Of a DNA stretch of 64,000 bases, positions 1 to 10,218 are shown piece by piece. Each line of letters begins with the position of its first letter. The stretch's first letter is position 1. The stretch lies in assembly GCF_023156245.1 (NCBI RefSeq), contig NZ_JAKZAH010000003.1, positions 62,001 to 126,000 on the forward strand, written 5' to 3'. The notes beneath the pieces were generated by a model. That model had not been told where the DNA came from. It worked only from the letters and a program-made list of their open reading frames with translations, and searched no databases. The stretch is from Marinobacter bryozoorum (lineage in GTDB: Bacteria; Pseudomonadota; Gammaproteobacteria; Pseudomonadales; Oleiphilaceae). The position numbers were made by a program, and so were the translations under genes.

Positions 1-133
1 TATCGCGACAGATCAGTGTCAGGCGAACCCCCGGCACCGGTTTCATCGCAAAACGCTTGAGGACTCCGACGTGGCTGTGGCCACCACCTATCAGTACGAT
101 GTCACGCAGTACCGGCTGTTCCGTTTCCTTCAT
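1..133 (-). CDS. FAD/NAD(P)-dependent oxidoreductase, N-terminal part (SelD-fusion type), partial
   Basis: Only the first 44 codons lie in the window; the gene continues leftwards past base 1. The translated start holds a Rossmann dinucleotide-binding motif, [17 protein letters not shown] at residues 12-28, followed by [15 protein letters not shown]. This GGGHSHV...LKRFAM pattern is characteristic of the pyridine-nucleotide-disulfide oxidoreductase that in many Proteobacteria is fused to selenide,water dikinase (SelD). The start ATG at 133-131 overlaps the stop of the upstream HhH protein gene (ATGA), so the two are probably translationally coupled. Whether the SelD domain is present cannot be seen. 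The family call rests on the motif alone. Confidence 0.7.
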   Translation of the reverse strand, partial: MKETEQPVLRDIVLIGGGHSHVGVLKRFAMKPVPGVRLTLICRD

Positions 134-822
134 CCGATCAGTTTCTTCGCTTCGTCGGGCCAGTTCCGGAAGCCCTTCATGCCGGAGAACTGGTTCAACT
201 TCTCCTGCTCGGCTTCGGTCGGATTGGCGATCTGGTTAATGGAGGTAATGCCGGAACCCTGCAATTTGCGTGCGGTTACCGGGCCAATACCCTTGATCCT
301 GGTCAGGTCACCCAGATCATTGCCTTTGCTGGCGGCCTTTGCGGTAGCGCCAGCCTTGCGAGCTCCAGCCTTGGTGTCTGCCGTCGCCTTGCTGGCGCTG
401 GCTTTCGCCTTGGCAGCCGTTTTCTTGCCAGCTTTTTTCGCCGTTTTTGCGGTGCTGGTAGCCTCTTTCTCCAGGGAGCGAGTCACCGCCTGCTGCCCAC
501 GCTTTGCTTCCCGCTGGGCAATTCCCAGGCGCTCCATCACCGTGTTCTGTATCTTCTGGAACTCCTCCATGCGACGGTCAAGCTCGTCGTGGAAGCGCTT
601 CATTTCACGGTCACGAAGCTCATCCATCTCGTTCATCAGCTTGCGTACGGGGTCCTGGATCTGGTGCTGAAGCGAATCCAGTTGTTTGAAGGCGTCGTCC
701 ACCAGCTTTTCGATCTGGGTGGAGGTTTTCTCGAACTCCTTGTTGACCTTTTTGACGATCTTGTCGACGTTGGGCCGGTTATCGCCGGTTTTCGTATTCT
801 TGGTGTTCTTGCTCTTTGCCAT
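130..822 (-). CDS. Coiled-coil / histone H1-like / helix-hairpin-helix protein
   Basis: A 230-residue protein in three clear parts. Residues about 17-105 are a highly charged, phasin-like coiled coil with long helices and no prolines except near position 58. Residues about 115-168 are an Ala/Lys-rich low-complexity tail resembling histone H1 or the C-terminal domain of PhaF-type phasins. Residues about 170-230 form a helix-hairpin-helix domain with [20 protein letters not shown] and a second helix pair, expected to bind DNA non-specifically. No signal peptide or membrane segment is visible. It may be a nucleoid- or granule-associated protein; the function is inferred from architecture. It overlaps the oxidoreductase start downstream by 3 nt. 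Confidence 0.8.
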   Translation of the reverse strand: MAKSKNTKNTKTGDNRPNVDKIVKKVNKEFEKTSTQIEKLVDDAFKQLDSLQHQIQDPVRKLMNEMDELRDREMKRFHDELDRRMEEFQKIQNTVMERLGIAQREAKRGQQAVTRSLEKEATSTAKTAKKAGKKTAAKAKASASKATADTKAGARKAGATAKAASKGNDLGDLTRIKGIGPVTARKLQGSGITSINQIANPTEAEQEKLNQFSGMKGFRNWPDEAKKLIG

Positions 823-947
823 GGTGCCACTCCCTGTTCACATCGTGTGACGAGCTGATGGTTTATACCACTGTGAAGACCGACCGGATTACCTGGCCGG
901 AAAACTCGAATGCCCGGGCGATATTGTGGGAACGGCGTTAGAGCCGG

Positions 948-1373
948 TTATGCGGTAGCGCCGGCGCCAGTACTCCCGCGCCGTGACAGCAACGACTGCT
1001 TGCGGTCAAGCACATCCAGGATACGCCTCAACTGGTCAGAATTATCGGCTTTAGGTCGATAATCGATTCCCACAAAATCAATGGAATAAAAGAAATTGCT
1101 ACAGTACTTTCTACGCTCTGTAACCAGCCCGGTCAGACCGCCCGCCAACAGGTTCTCGAAGGGCATGGTCATTTCCAGCTCCAGTCCCAGGGTATCACCC
1201 GGTTCGAATACCTTATCGGTTTTCAGTACACACCCGAACTGATTAAGGTCAAACAGACTGGCTTCGACCACTTCTTTGCGGAACAGGCCCTTCTTGAGGG
1301 TGAAGCGTGCCAGCAGGTCTGGCAGGGGTGTGTGATAGCGGTTATCTGACATCTGCATGGTACATTCCGACAC
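948..1373 (-). CDS. PilZ-domain-like protein
   Basis: A 141-residue soluble protein. The centre (about 30-110) has a beta-rich PilZ-like pattern: EASLFDLNQFGCVLKT, then a GDTLGLELEM strand and a YSIDFVGID strand. PilZ proteins bind c-di-GMP through an RxxxR and a (D/N)xSxxG motif; here the second is degenerate (DLNQFG), so nucleotide binding is uncertain. The longest frame begins at GTG 1373; ATGs at 1358 and 1352 (MQMSDN, MSDN) are plausible starts. It is flanked by about 125 and 208 bases of non-coding DNA and appears monocistronic. The family call is tentative. Confidence 0.55.
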   Translation of the reverse strand: MSECTMQMSDNRYHTPLPDLLARFTLKKGLFRKEVVEASLFDLNQFGCVLKTDKVFEPGDTLGLELEMTMPFENLLAGGLTGLVTERRKYCSNFFYSIDFVGIDYRPKADNSDQLRRILDVLDRKQSLLSRRGSTGAGATA

Positions 1374-1581
1374 TTTTACCTACCCGCCTGCAACCTGGCG
1401 AAGAGATCTCCCGGCGATATCACCCATCACGGCAGATTATCCCTGCAACAAGGCGAAGTGAAAGACTTGTCGTGTTACGTAAACCTTAGCCACGGATAGT
1501 GGCCAAGACAATACTTTCAAATTAATAGAGACTGGTCTTAACGCGAGGTAGTGCCTTTTCGGGCAAACTGGAAGCGCCGTC

Positions 1582-3135
1582 TCATGATTCGTCCTCTACG
1601 ATATCATGATCTCTGTCGTTCGTGTGGAGGGTATATAAATCCGTCCGGCGATCCTTCAGGTTGGTTACCGACCCCTCGGCCCGGACCAGTTTGAGTTTTT
1701 CCAGGTCCAGGTCCGAGAACATGATCATTTCCGTGTTCGGGGTGGTCTCAGCCATTACCGCGTCGTGGGGAAACGCAAAGTCCGACGGCGAGAACACTGA
1801 TGACTGGGCATATTGAACGTCGAGGTTTTCCACCTTCGGCAGGTTCCCGACACTACCGGTGATGACTACGTAGCACTCGTTTTCAATGGCCCGGGCCTGG
1901 GCGCAGTGGCGAACCCGGAGATAGCCGTTCTTGGTATCCGTCCAGAACGGCACACAGATGATATCCACTTCCTCCGCTGCCGCAATTCGTCCCAGCTCGG
2001 GAAACTCAATGTCGTAGCAGATCATGATGGCGACCCGGCCGGCATCGGTATCGAACACCTGGAAACGGTCGCCCCCTTCGATAACCCAGTCCCGGCGCTC
2101 GTGGGGCGTAATGTGGATCTTGCGCTGCTCATCCACGCGGCCGTCCCGGTGGCAGAGGTAGGACACGTTGTAGACCCGGTCATCCTCGATCAGGGGCATG
2201 GAACCGGTGATGATATTGATGTTGTAACTGACCGCCATGTCCGACATCTGGTTACGGAACTGCTCGGTAAACCCTGCGAGGAAACGGACAGCCCGGGTCT
2301 GGTCCATCTGGTCGGTCAGGCCCATCAGTGGCGCATTGAAGAACTCGGGGAAGATGGCGATGTCGCTCTTGTAGTCAGAGAGGGCATCAACAAAGTATTC
2401 CACTTGCCGAAGCACTTCTTCCACGGAGGTAAACTCCCGCATCTGCCATTGCACCGCGCCCATGCGAACCTGGGTTTTACGCGCGTTAACCACGGTGGAT
2501 GGCGGCGTATAGAGAATGTTTCTCCATTCCAGCAATGTCGCGTAACCCAATGATTTCTGGTCTTCCGGCAGGTATTTATGCATCAGGCGGGTTACCTGGA
2601 AATCGTTGGACAGCTGGAAGCTGAGTATCGGGTCGTAGATTTCCTTGCGATCCACCCGCTGGATGTACTCTGCCGGCGTGTACTGGTCCGCGTACTTGTG
2701 ATAGCTGGGAATCCGGCCACCGGCCAGGATAGCCCGCAGATTCTTGGAGCGGCAGAGTTCCTTGCGCGCCTCATACAGGCGCCGGCCCAGGCGGTAACCT
2801 CGATAGTCAGGGTGGATGAATACATCCAGCCCGTACAGGGAGTCGCCGTTGGCGTTATGCCAGATTTTCTCGTTACGGAGAATCAGGTCGTCGTAGGTAT
2901 GGGGGTTGCTGAAGCGCTCGTACTTCACGCACACCGTGAGTGCCACGGCAATCAGTTCGCCACTCTCTTCGATGCAGATCTGCCCATCGGGAAACTGCTC
3001 GATCAGTGCACTGATGGTTTCTCGCGGCCAGGCCCCGCCAATGTCATCGTACACTCGGTCCATCAGCACCCTGAGCTGCTCATAGTCGTCTTCGGTGAGG
3101 TTGCGCAGGTTGAGGTGCAGGTCATCATGTACCAT
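1582..3135 (-). CDS. GNAT acetyltransferase / carbon-nitrogen hydrolase fusion protein
   Basis: 517 residues with two enzymatic halves. Residues about 8-185 are a GNAT N-acetyltransferase domain; the acetyl-CoA loop is YRGYRLGRRLYEARKE (111-126). Residues about 220-500 are a nitrilase-superfamily carbon-nitrogen hydrolase with the full triad: Glu264 (IFPEFFN), Lys339 (QRKIHITPHE) and Cys373 (MICYDIEFPE). The hydrolase half resembles omega-amidase/aliphatic amidase-type enzymes, which cleave small amides. No signal peptide is visible, so it is cytoplasmic. The fusion is a recognised but functionally uncharacterised arrangement in marine gammaproteobacteria; the substrate cannot be told from sequence. 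It stands alone on the minus strand, divergent from the chemoreceptor gene. Confidence 0.9.
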   Translation of the reverse strand: MVHDDLHLNLRNLTEDDYEQLRVLMDRVYDDIGGAWPRETISALIEQFPDGQICIEESGELIAVALTVCVKYERFSNPHTYDDLILRNEKIWHNANGDSLYGLDVFIHPDYRGYRLGRRLYEARKELCRSKNLRAILAGGRIPSYHKYADQYTPAEYIQRVDRKEIYDPILSFQLSNDFQVTRLMHKYLPEDQKSLGYATLLEWRNILYTPPSTVVNARKTQVRMGAVQWQMREFTSVEEVLRQVEYFVDALSDYKSDIAIFPEFFNAPLMGLTDQMDQTRAVRFLAGFTEQFRNQMSDMAVSYNINIITGSMPLIEDDRVYNVSYLCHRDGRVDEQRKIHITPHERRDWVIEGGDRFQVFDTDAGRVAIMICYDIEFPELGRIAAAEEVDIICVPFWTDTKNGYLRVRHCAQARAIENECYVVITGSVGNLPKVENLDVQYAQSSVFSPSDFAFPHDAVMAETTPNTEMIMFSDLDLEKLKLVRAEGSVTNLKDRRTDLYTLHTNDRDHDIVEDES

Positions 3136-3323
3136 ATCGGGAATGGCTCCGGTTGCCGAATTGAGAACTGAATGAATCGATTATAGACGTTTACGGGGTG
3201 CACACCGCAATGGATGTAGCCTCCCGGCTATTCGAGAGTGAACGGGTCTGCCTCAAGATGTGCCGACAGTGGCCGTTATTCTGGGGTACTGACACATATA
3301 AATCCGTACCGGAGCAACCCCCG

Positions 3324-5210
3324 ATGAACCTGTCCTTTGGCCAGAAACTGCTGATTGCGTTCGGCGTGCTCCTGGTGCTGGTGGTCGGCAGCTATGCCAT
3401 CACCGGCGACCAGCGCCTGACCTCCACCACCGACCGGTATGTTGAAGCCATGTCCGGCGATGCCGCCGCGCAGGCGACCGCCAGCATTGCCGAGTGGCTC
3501 AATACCCGCCTGCGAATGACCGAGGGCGTCGCCGAGGCGCTGGAATCGGCCGAAGATGACCGGCAGGCCCGGGCGATACTGCGATCGGCCAACACCGGGG
3601 GTGGCTTCAAGGACGTCTATGTCGGGCAGGGCAATGGCAACATGCTGATGCGTGACCAGGCGGCTCAGGCGACGCTGCCGGATGGCTATGACCCCAGGGA
3701 GCGTCCGTGGTACCAGCTGGCGGAGGAGCTGGGCCGGGGATCGATTACCGACCCCTATGTGGATGCGGCTTCCGGTGAAGTGGTGCTGTCCACCCTGGCG
3801 CCCGTCAAACAGGGGGAGTATCGCGGCGTGGCAGGTGGTGATATTACCCTTACGGCCGTGGATGAAGTCCTGGCCACCGTCAATCTTGCGAATACAGGTT
3901 ACGCGGCCCTGGTCAGCAGCGACGGCACCGTGCTTTACCACCCGGAAAGTGACTGGGTTGGCGAGCCCGTCTCCTCACTACTGGGTGAGTCACCGGATTT
4001 TTCCGGCGCCCCTCGCACACTGATGATCGACGATACGCCCTGGCGGGTAAGCTTCCATGCCATTGAGCAGGCACGGGGCGTGGACTGGCACCTGGCCATG
4101 TTTGCCAACGAAGACCTCGTCAATGCGCCGGTGCGCCAGGCCCGGGCCACCGGCCTGGTGATCCTGGTGGTTGGCCTGCTGGGTACCCTGGTGATCCTGC
4201 ATTTCGGTATCCGGTTCCTCATGCAGCCGGTGCGGCGTCTCAACACGGCAATGGCCGATATTGCCAGCGGCGAGGCGGACCTGACGCGACGCCTGGAGGT
4301 CGAGACCCATGATGAATTTGGTCGGTTGGCCGGCAGCTTCAATCAGTTCGTCGAGCGCATCCAGAATGTCATACGGGATGCCCAGCGTGGCGCCGGTGAT
4401 CTCCACGAGTCCGTCATTGCGCTGCGTGGCACGGCCAGTACCAGCCGCAGCAGTGTTGAGGGCCAGCAGGTGGAGGTGGATATGATCGCCACAGCCATCA
4501 ATGAAATGTCGGCCGCCGCCGGCGAGATCGCACGTAACGCCCAGCAAACTGTGGATGCGGCGCAAACCGCCGATGGTGAAGCACGCCAGACGGTGGCAAC
4601 GGTCGCAGCCTCCCGGGAAGCGGTGGAGCGCCTGTCCGGTGAGATTGCCAGTGCCGCCACGGTGATTGAACGCCTGGGCCAGGACGTCAACGAAATCACC
4701 AGCGTGCTGGAGGTCATCCAGGGGGTGGCAGAACAAACCAACCTGCTTGCCCTGAATGCGGCCATTGAAGCGGCCCGGGCAGGGGACGCGGGTCGGGGCT
4801 TCGCGGTGGTCGCCGACGAGGTTCGCAACCTGGCGCAACGCACGCAGCAAAGCACTGGCGAAGTGAGCGCGGTTATCGAACGCCTCCAGGACGGTGCCCG
4901 TGATGCCGTACGGGTAATGGAAGCCTCTACCGAGGTATCGTCCGAGAGTACGGCACGCGCCCAGGAGGCGATGGATGCCTTGTCCCGCATTGCGTCGGCA
5001 ATTACCTCCATCAACGAGATGACCTCCCAGATTGCCACGGCCTCAGAGGAGCAGACTTCTGTCACCGAGGAACTGAACAGTTCCATCACCAGGATTGCCG
5101 AGAAGGGCCAGGACGCTGCCGCCGCAGCCACAGAGAATGATCAACACAGTAACCGCATCGATACGGTGGCTTCAGTCCTGAAGGACAAGGTGCAGCAGTT
5201 CCGCGTCTGA
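3324..5210 (+). CDS. Methyl-accepting chemotaxis protein (Cache sensor)
   Basis: The ATG at 3324 is preferred (GGAG at 3311-3314, nine bases upstream); the frame stays open upstream, but that stretch encodes no plausible N-terminus. The 628-residue product has a membrane segment at about 8-27, a periplasmic Cache-type sensor with a DPRERPWY motif near residue 124, a second membrane segment at about 275-295, a HAMP linker, then a methyl-accepting helical bundle. The invariant hairpin tip lies near residues 463-510 ([18 protein letters not shown] then [16 protein letters not shown]). It signals to CheA/CheW to steer flagellar motors. The ligand is unknown; this Cache subtype often binds amino acids. 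No che genes are nearby. Confidence 0.93.
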   Translation: MNLSFGQKLLIAFGVLLVLVVGSYAITGDQRLTSTTDRYVEAMSGDAAAQATASIAEWLNTRLRMTEGVAEALESAEDDRQARAILRSANTGGGFKDVYVGQGNGNMLMRDQAAQATLPDGYDPRERPWYQLAEELGRGSITDPYVDAASGEVVLSTLAPVKQGEYRGVAGGDITLTAVDEVLATVNLANTGYAALVSSDGTVLYHPESDWVGEPVSSLLGESPDFSGAPRTLMIDDTPWRVSFHAIEQARGVDWHLAMFANEDLVNAPVRQARATGLVILVVGLLGTLVILHFGIRFLMQPVRRLNTAMADIASGEADLTRRLEVETHDEFGRLAGSFNQFVERIQNVIRDAQRGAGDLHESVIALRGTASTSRSSVEGQQVEVDMIATAINEMSAAAGEIARNAQQTVDAAQTADGEARQTVATVAASREAVERLSGEIASAATVIERLGQDVNEITSVLEVIQGVAEQTNLLALNAAIEAARAGDAGRGFAVVADEVRNLAQRTQQSTGEVSAVIERLQDGARDAVRVMEASTEVSSESTARAQEAMDALSRIASAITSINEMTSQIATASEEQTSVTEELNSSITRIAEKGQDAAAAATENDQHSNRIDTVASVLKDKVQQFRV

Positions 5211-5248
5211 ACCGGTAACTGGCTTGGCTAAAAGAATCCCGGCGGGAA

Positions 5249-6202
5249 TCAGCCCCGGCTGCTCCCGATGTGGATTCGACGGCGGAGGCTTTCCAGGGCG
5301 TCTCGCCACACTGGTTCGGAGTCAGAACTGAGGAAGGGGTTGTTGAGGATGAGAATCTGGCGCCGATCCAGGTTGAGTGAGTCCACCGCGCGGCCATAGT
5401 AATCAGAGAGGAAGCGAGCGAAGGAGCCATCCTCAATGGCTCGTTCCAGTCCCAGCTGCACTCGCTGGGCGGTATCGTGGTCGTCGGGCCCGACAAAGAA
5501 ATAGGAGGGCATGGGGTAGGCCAGTAACAGGTTGGGTTCTATGGCGAGTTGATGGTCGTGCAACGAATCCAGGTCGTACAGCACCTCGCTGACGCCCCTT
5601 GCAAAGCAGTCAAATCGACCGCCTGCCAGCATCGTAAACAGAGTTTCAAAGCGTGTGTGGGTAGTCACCTTTATGCCGTTGGCACGCAGGATATCCGTGT
5701 CCGGCCAGTGAGCCCCCTGGCCGATGCTGATTCCGCGGTCCACAAGGTCCTGAATGCTGTTGATACCGCGGTAGAGCTCGAGCTGGTCTTTGCGCACAAC
5801 GCAGACCCGGAAGCCAAGCAGGCCGCCGTCGACAGGCAGAGGGATTGCGTAAAGAGACTCTTCCCGCGACGGTGAAGTGGCTACGTTGGCGATATCAACC
5901 TGGCGATCCGGCGGGGCTTTACGGAGCTCCAGCATGGCGCGACCCTGGACCATCTCTACAGACCGGGTTATGCGGTAGTCGCCATATTCGGGGGTCTTGT
6001 CGAAAGCCAGTTCAAGTGCGGCATGCACCGCCGGGCTGTCATAGTTGCGATACCAAAGGCGATACTCGTGAACCTCACCGACAGGGGGCGCCGAGACCTC
6101 GGCAGACGGCGCAAGCTCACTGGCCCCGAGCCCGGTAACCACAAGCAGCGCCCCAGCCAGCAGGGCTGTGGTAGCGGTGCGGTATGAGCGGGCGACAGCC
6201 AT
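5249..6202 (-). CDS. Periplasmic solute-binding protein, SBP_bac_3-like, solitary
   Basis: 317 residues starting with a signal peptide (TATTALLAGALLVVTGLGASE, cleavage probably near residue 28). The rest follows the bilobal family-3 binding-protein fold, with segments such as VDGGLLGFRVCVVRKD, IQDLVDRGISIGQGAHWPDT and LFTMLAGGRFDCFARG matching the hinge and second lobe. No permease or ATPase gene is adjacent, so it is unlikely to serve a classical ABC importer encoded here; such orphan proteins often act as sensory or uncharacterised periplasmic proteins. It converges on the chemoreceptor gene with a 38-base gap. Ligand unknown. Confidence 0.75.
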   Translation of the reverse strand: MAVARSYRTATTALLAGALLVVTGLGASELAPSAEVSAPPVGEVHEYRLWYRNYDSPAVHAALELAFDKTPEYGDYRITRSVEMVQGRAMLELRKAPPDRQVDIANVATSPSREESLYAIPLPVDGGLLGFRVCVVRKDQLELYRGINSIQDLVDRGISIGQGAHWPDTDILRANGIKVTTHTRFETLFTMLAGGRFDCFARGVSEVLYDLDSLHDHQLAIEPNLLLAYPMPSYFFVGPDDHDTAQRVQLGLERAIEDGSFARFLSDYYGRAVDSLNLDRRQILILNNPFLSSDSEPVWRDALESLRRRIHIGSSRG

Positions 6203-6305
6203 AGCCAGTTTCCATACTTCCAGACGTCAGGCACCAGCGCCGAAACGTTAACTCCTATGAGTGTAGCTTTTTTACCGTTTTGGTATAGCCCCGGTTGGTC
6301 AATTT

Positions 6306-8174
6306 TCAGCGGTCGCCGGGCAGGGAGTTCAACAGGTCCAGGAAAATATCGCCGTAACGCTCAAGCTTGGCGGTACCTACACCGCTGATCAGGGACATTT
6401 CGTCCCGGTCAGCAGGCCGCCGCTCCAGCAGTTCCTGGAGGGTAGCGTCGTGGAAGATCAGATAGGGCGGCACTCCCTGCTCATCGGCCAGCTCCTTGCG
6501 TTTTGCCCGCAGTGCTTCCCAGCCGGCCGGGTCCTGGATGTGCTGGCTTCGGTCCGCACTGGCCTTCGGTTTCGACGTGCGTCTGGACGCCTTCCGCTCC
6601 GGGTCCCTGCGCAGTTCTATCGTGACTTCGCCGCGCAATACCGAACGGCACTGTTCCGTGAGCACCAGGGCACCATAGCCTTCCGGATCCGCGCGCAGGT
6701 AACCGTTGGCCACCAGTTGCCGGAACACCGACTTCCACTGGGTGGCTGATAACTCCGTACCGATGCCCCAGGTGGAAATCGCCTGGTGGCCGGCCTGGCG
6801 AATACGGTCGTTGTCTGCCCCCCGCAGCACATCGATAACATAGTTGACCCCGAACCGCTGGCCGGTGCGGTAGACACAGGACAACGCCTTGCGCACGGCT
6901 TCGGTACCGTCCCAGGTTTCCGGCGGGGTCAGGCAGGTATCGCAGTTGCCACAGGGCTCATCAAGCACATCCCCGAAATAGCGCAGCAGGGCCTGGCGGC
7001 GGCAGGTCGTTATCTCACACAGGCCCAGCATGGCATCCATTTTCTGGCGCTCAACCCGCTTGAAATGATCGTTGCCCTGGGAGGCTTCCAGCATCTGGCG
7101 CAGCTTGATCACGTCCTGCAGGCCGTAGACCATCCAGGCGGTGGACGGGTTGCCGTCGCGCCCGGCCCGGCCGGTTTCCTGGTAATAGGCTTCCAGGCTT
7201 TTGGGCAGGTCCAGGTGAGCGACAAAGCGCACATCCGGCTTGTCGATACCCATCCCGAACGCAATGGTCGCGACGACGATAACGCCTTCTTCCCGCAGGA
7301 AACGCTCCTGGTTCCCGGCCCGTTCCTCGGCTGTCAGGCCGGCATGGTAGGGCAGGGCGTTGTAGCCTTTTTGCTGCAGCAGGCGTGCAGTGGCGTCGAC
7401 TTTGTTGCGGGACAGGCAATAGACAATGCCGGAATCCGCAGAGTGTTCTTCACCGATAAAATCCAGCAACTGTTTGTTGGCATTGGTTTTGGGCGCAATT
7501 CGGTACTGGATATTGGGCCGGTCGAAGCCGCTGATGAAATGCCTTGCATCGGTCAGGGCGAGGCGCTCGGCGATTTCCTTGCGGGTACGTTCGTCTGCCG
7601 TCGCGGTAAGCGCGATCCGGGGAACGGCCGGGAAGCGCTCAGCGAGCATGCTCAGGCCGAGATAGTCCGAGCGGAAATCATGGCCCCACTGGGACACACA
7701 GTGGGCCTCGTCAATGGCGAACAGTGACAGCGAGGCGCTCTCCAGTAGCTCCAGCATGCGGGGTTGCAGCAGTCGTTCAGGGGCACAGTACACCAGGTCC
7801 AGCTCACCACGAAGCAGGGCATTCTCGGTTTGCCAGGCCTGTTCCGGTGCCATGGACGAGTTCAGGAACGCCGCCCGGACGCCCAGCTGGTTTAACGCCG
7901 CCACCTGGTCCTGCATCAGCGCAATCAGTGGGGAGATCACGATACCGGTACCCGGGCGCACCATGGCCGGTATCTGATAGCACAACGACTTGCCGCCCCC
8001 GGTAGGCATCAGAACCAGGGCATTGCTCCCGGCCACCAACTCGTGGACGATGTCCCCCTGCAATGGTCGGAAAGACTCGTAACCGAACACTTCGTGCAGT
8101 ACCTGTTCCGGACTGACGGAAGGGATTACGGGCTTTTCTGTACTGAGGCTGTCGAAATCCGTGTATGGGTCCAT
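6306..8174 (-). CDS. recQ: ATP-dependent DNA helicase RecQ
   Basis: A 622-residue superfamily 2, 3'-5' DNA helicase for recombination and fork repair. Visible motifs: Walker A PTGGGKS (57-63), DEAH box (155-158), motif [12 protein letters not shown], then the RecQ-Ct zinc site (CEITTCRRQ...CGNCDTC), a winged helix, and a C-terminal HRDC domain (about 525-610). Start chosen at ATG 8174 (MDPYTDF); the frame remains open a further 1 kb upstream but that part is antisense to the acyltransferase gene and has no helicase homology. Divergent from the acyltransferase operon. Confidence 0.95.
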   Translation of the reverse strand: MDPYTDFDSLSTEKPVIPSVSPEQVLHEVFGYESFRPLQGDIVHELVAGSNALVLMPTGGGKSLCYQIPAMVRPGTGIVISPLIALMQDQVAALNQLGVRAAFLNSSMAPEQAWQTENALLRGELDLVYCAPERLLQPRMLELLESASLSLFAIDEAHCVSQWGHDFRSDYLGLSMLAERFPAVPRIALTATADERTRKEIAERLALTDARHFISGFDRPNIQYRIAPKTNANKQLLDFIGEEHSADSGIVYCLSRNKVDATARLLQQKGYNALPYHAGLTAEERAGNQERFLREEGVIVVATIAFGMGIDKPDVRFVAHLDLPKSLEAYYQETGRAGRDGNPSTAWMVYGLQDVIKLRQMLEASQGNDHFKRVERQKMDAMLGLCEITTCRRQALLRYFGDVLDEPCGNCDTCLTPPETWDGTEAVRKALSCVYRTGQRFGVNYVIDVLRGADNDRIRQAGHQAISTWGIGTELSATQWKSVFRQLVANGYLRADPEGYGALVLTEQCRSVLRGEVTIELRRDPERKASRRTSKPKASADRSQHIQDPAGWEALRAKRKELADEQGVPPYLIFHDATLQELLERRPADRDEMSLISGVGTAKLERYGDIFLDLLNSLPGDR

Positions 8175-8345
8175 GGGTGTGGGAGCCGGTTCTGAAACGA
8201 AGCCGGGATGATAACAAAACCACGGGCGGGTTGTCGGGAGGAGGCGCGACGGCCCTCGCCGCGATACAATAGCGCCGTTTTTCATGCCGGCCCACCACGC
8301 CGGATCTTGTCGTTTTTCAGAAAAGGCAATAAAAACAGGATTGTA

Positions 8346-9554
8346 ATGCAGGAATTTGATGCGATACGTCCCTACGGGGATGACGAGGTCGAAGGCGCGG
8401 TAAAGCGTCTGTCCAACGACCCCGACTTCTTGTTGATGGTGGGCCGCTTTCGCTCGCCGTTCCTTGCCCGCTGGTTTCCAGGCCTGTTGCGCAAGCGGGT
8501 CAAGTCCTGGTTGTGGAAGCAGTTTGGCAGCGCTCGCACTGTTCGCGACATTCAGTTGCGTGTGGCAGACCACGTCACTGAGCTGGTTAACCACACCACT
8601 TCCAGGCTGACGTCCTCGGGCCTTGATCGCCTGGATCCGACCAGCTCCTACCTGTTTATCTGCAACCATCGGGACATTGTGTTTGATCCCATGGTGATCA
8701 ATCACCTGCTTCACCTGCACGGGTTTGACACCACCCGCATCGCGATCGGTGATAACCTGCTGAAGAATCCGGTGTTCGCTGAAATGATGCGGCTTAACAA
8801 GAGCTTCGTTGTACAGAGGGACATCCAGAGTCCGCGGGAGATGCGGCAGGTGTTCCTGACCCTTTCCGGCTTTATCAACCATAGCCTGGATGATGGCCAC
8901 AGTATCTGGATCGCCCAGCGGGAAGGCCGGGCCAAGGACGGGGTTGATCTCACCGATCCGGCCATCATCAAGATGTTCTACATGAGCCGGAAAAAAGAGG
9001 GGCTGGGCTTCGCCGAGGCCATGGACCGCATGCGGATTGTGCCTGTTTCCATTGCCTACGAGTATGATCCCTGTGACGCCGACAAGGCCCGTGAACTGGA
9101 AACCCGCGAGCGGACTGGCAGTTACACCAAGGCGGAAAACGAAGATTCGGAACAGATCGTCAAGGGCCTGACCGGATTCAAGGGCCACGTCCATGTTCAT
9201 TTCGGCTTACCCATTGAGGATGCGCCGGACAATGCGAAAGACCTGGCTGCCCATATAGATGGTGAAATCCACGCCAATTACCACCTGCACGCGTCTAACC
9301 TGGTGGCTTACAACATGCGGGGCATGCACCCTTCGGCCCATGACACGCCGGAGAATGTAAGCGAGGAGGTGGTCACCGCCGAGAGCTGGACCCCGGCAGA
9401 GCTCGAGGCCGCCAGTAAAGAGCTCGAACGGCGGATTAATGCCTGTGATGAAGCGATCCGCCCGTACCTGGTCGCCATGTACGCCAACCCGGTGATCAGT
9501 TCGCTGACTGCCCTGAACGCGCAACAAACGCACCAGACCGAACCCGAGAGGTAA
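8346..9554 (+). CDS. Glycerolipid acyltransferase (PlsC/PlsB superfamily)
   Basis: A 402-residue acyltransferase starting at ATG 8346, chosen because AGGA precedes it closely and homology begins there. The catalytic block is [11 protein letters not shown] (105-115), where His108 and Asp114 form an HX5D variant of the usual HX4D; block III is [12 protein letters not shown], replacing the FPEGTRS form; KSFVVQRD (142-149) corresponds to block II. This places it with the NHRD-type acyl-glycerophosphate acyltransferases, probably transferring fatty acyl groups onto a glycerol phosphate or related acceptor at the inner membrane. No strong membrane helix is seen. It heads a run of three genes with an esterase and ACP phosphodiesterase, pointing to acyl-group metabolism. 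Confidence 0.85.
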   Translation: MQEFDAIRPYGDDEVEGAVKRLSNDPDFLLMVGRFRSPFLARWFPGLLRKRVKSWLWKQFGSARTVRDIQLRVADHVTELVNHTTSRLTSSGLDRLDPTSSYLFICNHRDIVFDPMVINHLLHLHGFDTTRIAIGDNLLKNPVFAEMMRLNKSFVVQRDIQSPREMRQVFLTLSGFINHSLDDGHSIWIAQREGRAKDGVDLTDPAIIKMFYMSRKKEGLGFAEAMDRMRIVPVSIAYEYDPCDADKARELETRERTGSYTKAENEDSEQIVKGLTGFKGHVHVHFGLPIEDAPDNAKDLAAHIDGEIHANYHLHASNLVAYNMRGMHPSAHDTPENVSEEVVTAESWTPAELEAASKELERRINACDEAIRPYLVAMYANPVISSLTALNAQQTHQTEPER

Positions 9555-9555
9555 C

Positions 9556-10218
9556 ATGCAGAAACTCGACTATATCCAGCTCGATACCGGTGAGAACCCG
9601 GACGCCGCGGTTATTTGGCTCCATGGCCTCGGTGCCAGTGGCCATGATTTCGAGCCGGTGGTACCGGAGCTGGGCCTGCCACAGGACGCCAGCGTGCGCT
9701 TTATCTTCCCCCATGCGCCGGAAATGCCCGTCACCATCAATGGCGGTATCCGTATGCCGGCCTGGTATGACATCAAATCCCTGGAACTGGGCCGTACCGT
9801 AGACAAGGACCAGCTGGTGGCATCCGCAGAGGCCGTGGCAGCCCTGGTGGAACAGGAACTGGAGCGGGGCGTGAAGCCAGAACGCATTGTGATCGCCGGC
9901 TTTTCCCAGGGCGGGGCCGTGGCCTATGAGCTGGGCCTGGGTTATCCGAAGCGACTGGCGGGAATCCTCGCCCTGTCCACCTATTTTGCAACAGCAGACT
10001 CCGTCAATTGTTCCGAAGCCAATCGGGACATCCCCATCAGTGTGTTCCACGGCACCCACGACCCAATGGTGCCGGAAGCCCTGGGTCGCGATTCCGTCGC
10101 AAAACTCCGGGATATGGGCTACAGCGTGGACTATGAGACCTATCCCATGGAGCACGCAGTCTGCCTGGAAGAAATCCACGCCATCGGACGGTTCCTGCGT
10201 AACGTGTTGTCCCTGTGA
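9556..10218 (+). CDS. Alpha/beta-hydrolase, carboxylesterase type
   Basis: 220 residues, the family's normal length for phospholipase/carboxylesterase-like acyl-protein thioesterase relatives. The catalytic triad is visible: Ser117 in GFSQGG (115-120), Asp169 in GTHDPMVP, His200 in PMEHAVC. The oxyanion segment is WLHGLGASGHDF near residue 21. It hydrolyses short-chain carboxylic esters or thioesters in the cytoplasm; no signal peptide is present. The ATG lies one base after the acyltransferase stop, and its own stop overlaps the next start (GTGA), so the three genes form one translational unit. Confidence 0.92.
   Translation: MQKLDYIQLDTGENPDAAVIWLHGLGASGHDFEPVVPELGLPQDASVRFIFPHAPEMPVTINGGIRMPAWYDIKSLELGRTVDKDQLVASAEAVAALVEQELERGVKPERIVIAGFSQGGAVAYELGLGYPKRLAGILALSTYFATADSVNCSEANRDIPISVFHGTHDPMVPEALGRDSVAKLRDMGYSVDYETYPMEHAVCLEEIHAIGRFLRNVLSL

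Noticed and set aside
1813-2553. 246-codon open frame opposite the GNAT/nitrilase gene
   Set aside because: Antisense to a well-supported enzyme with complete catalytic motifs.
8175-9200. Long upstream extension of the recQ frame on the minus strand
   Set aside because: It is antisense to the acyltransferase gene and shows no helicase or other homology; RecQ homology starts at MDPYTDF (8174).
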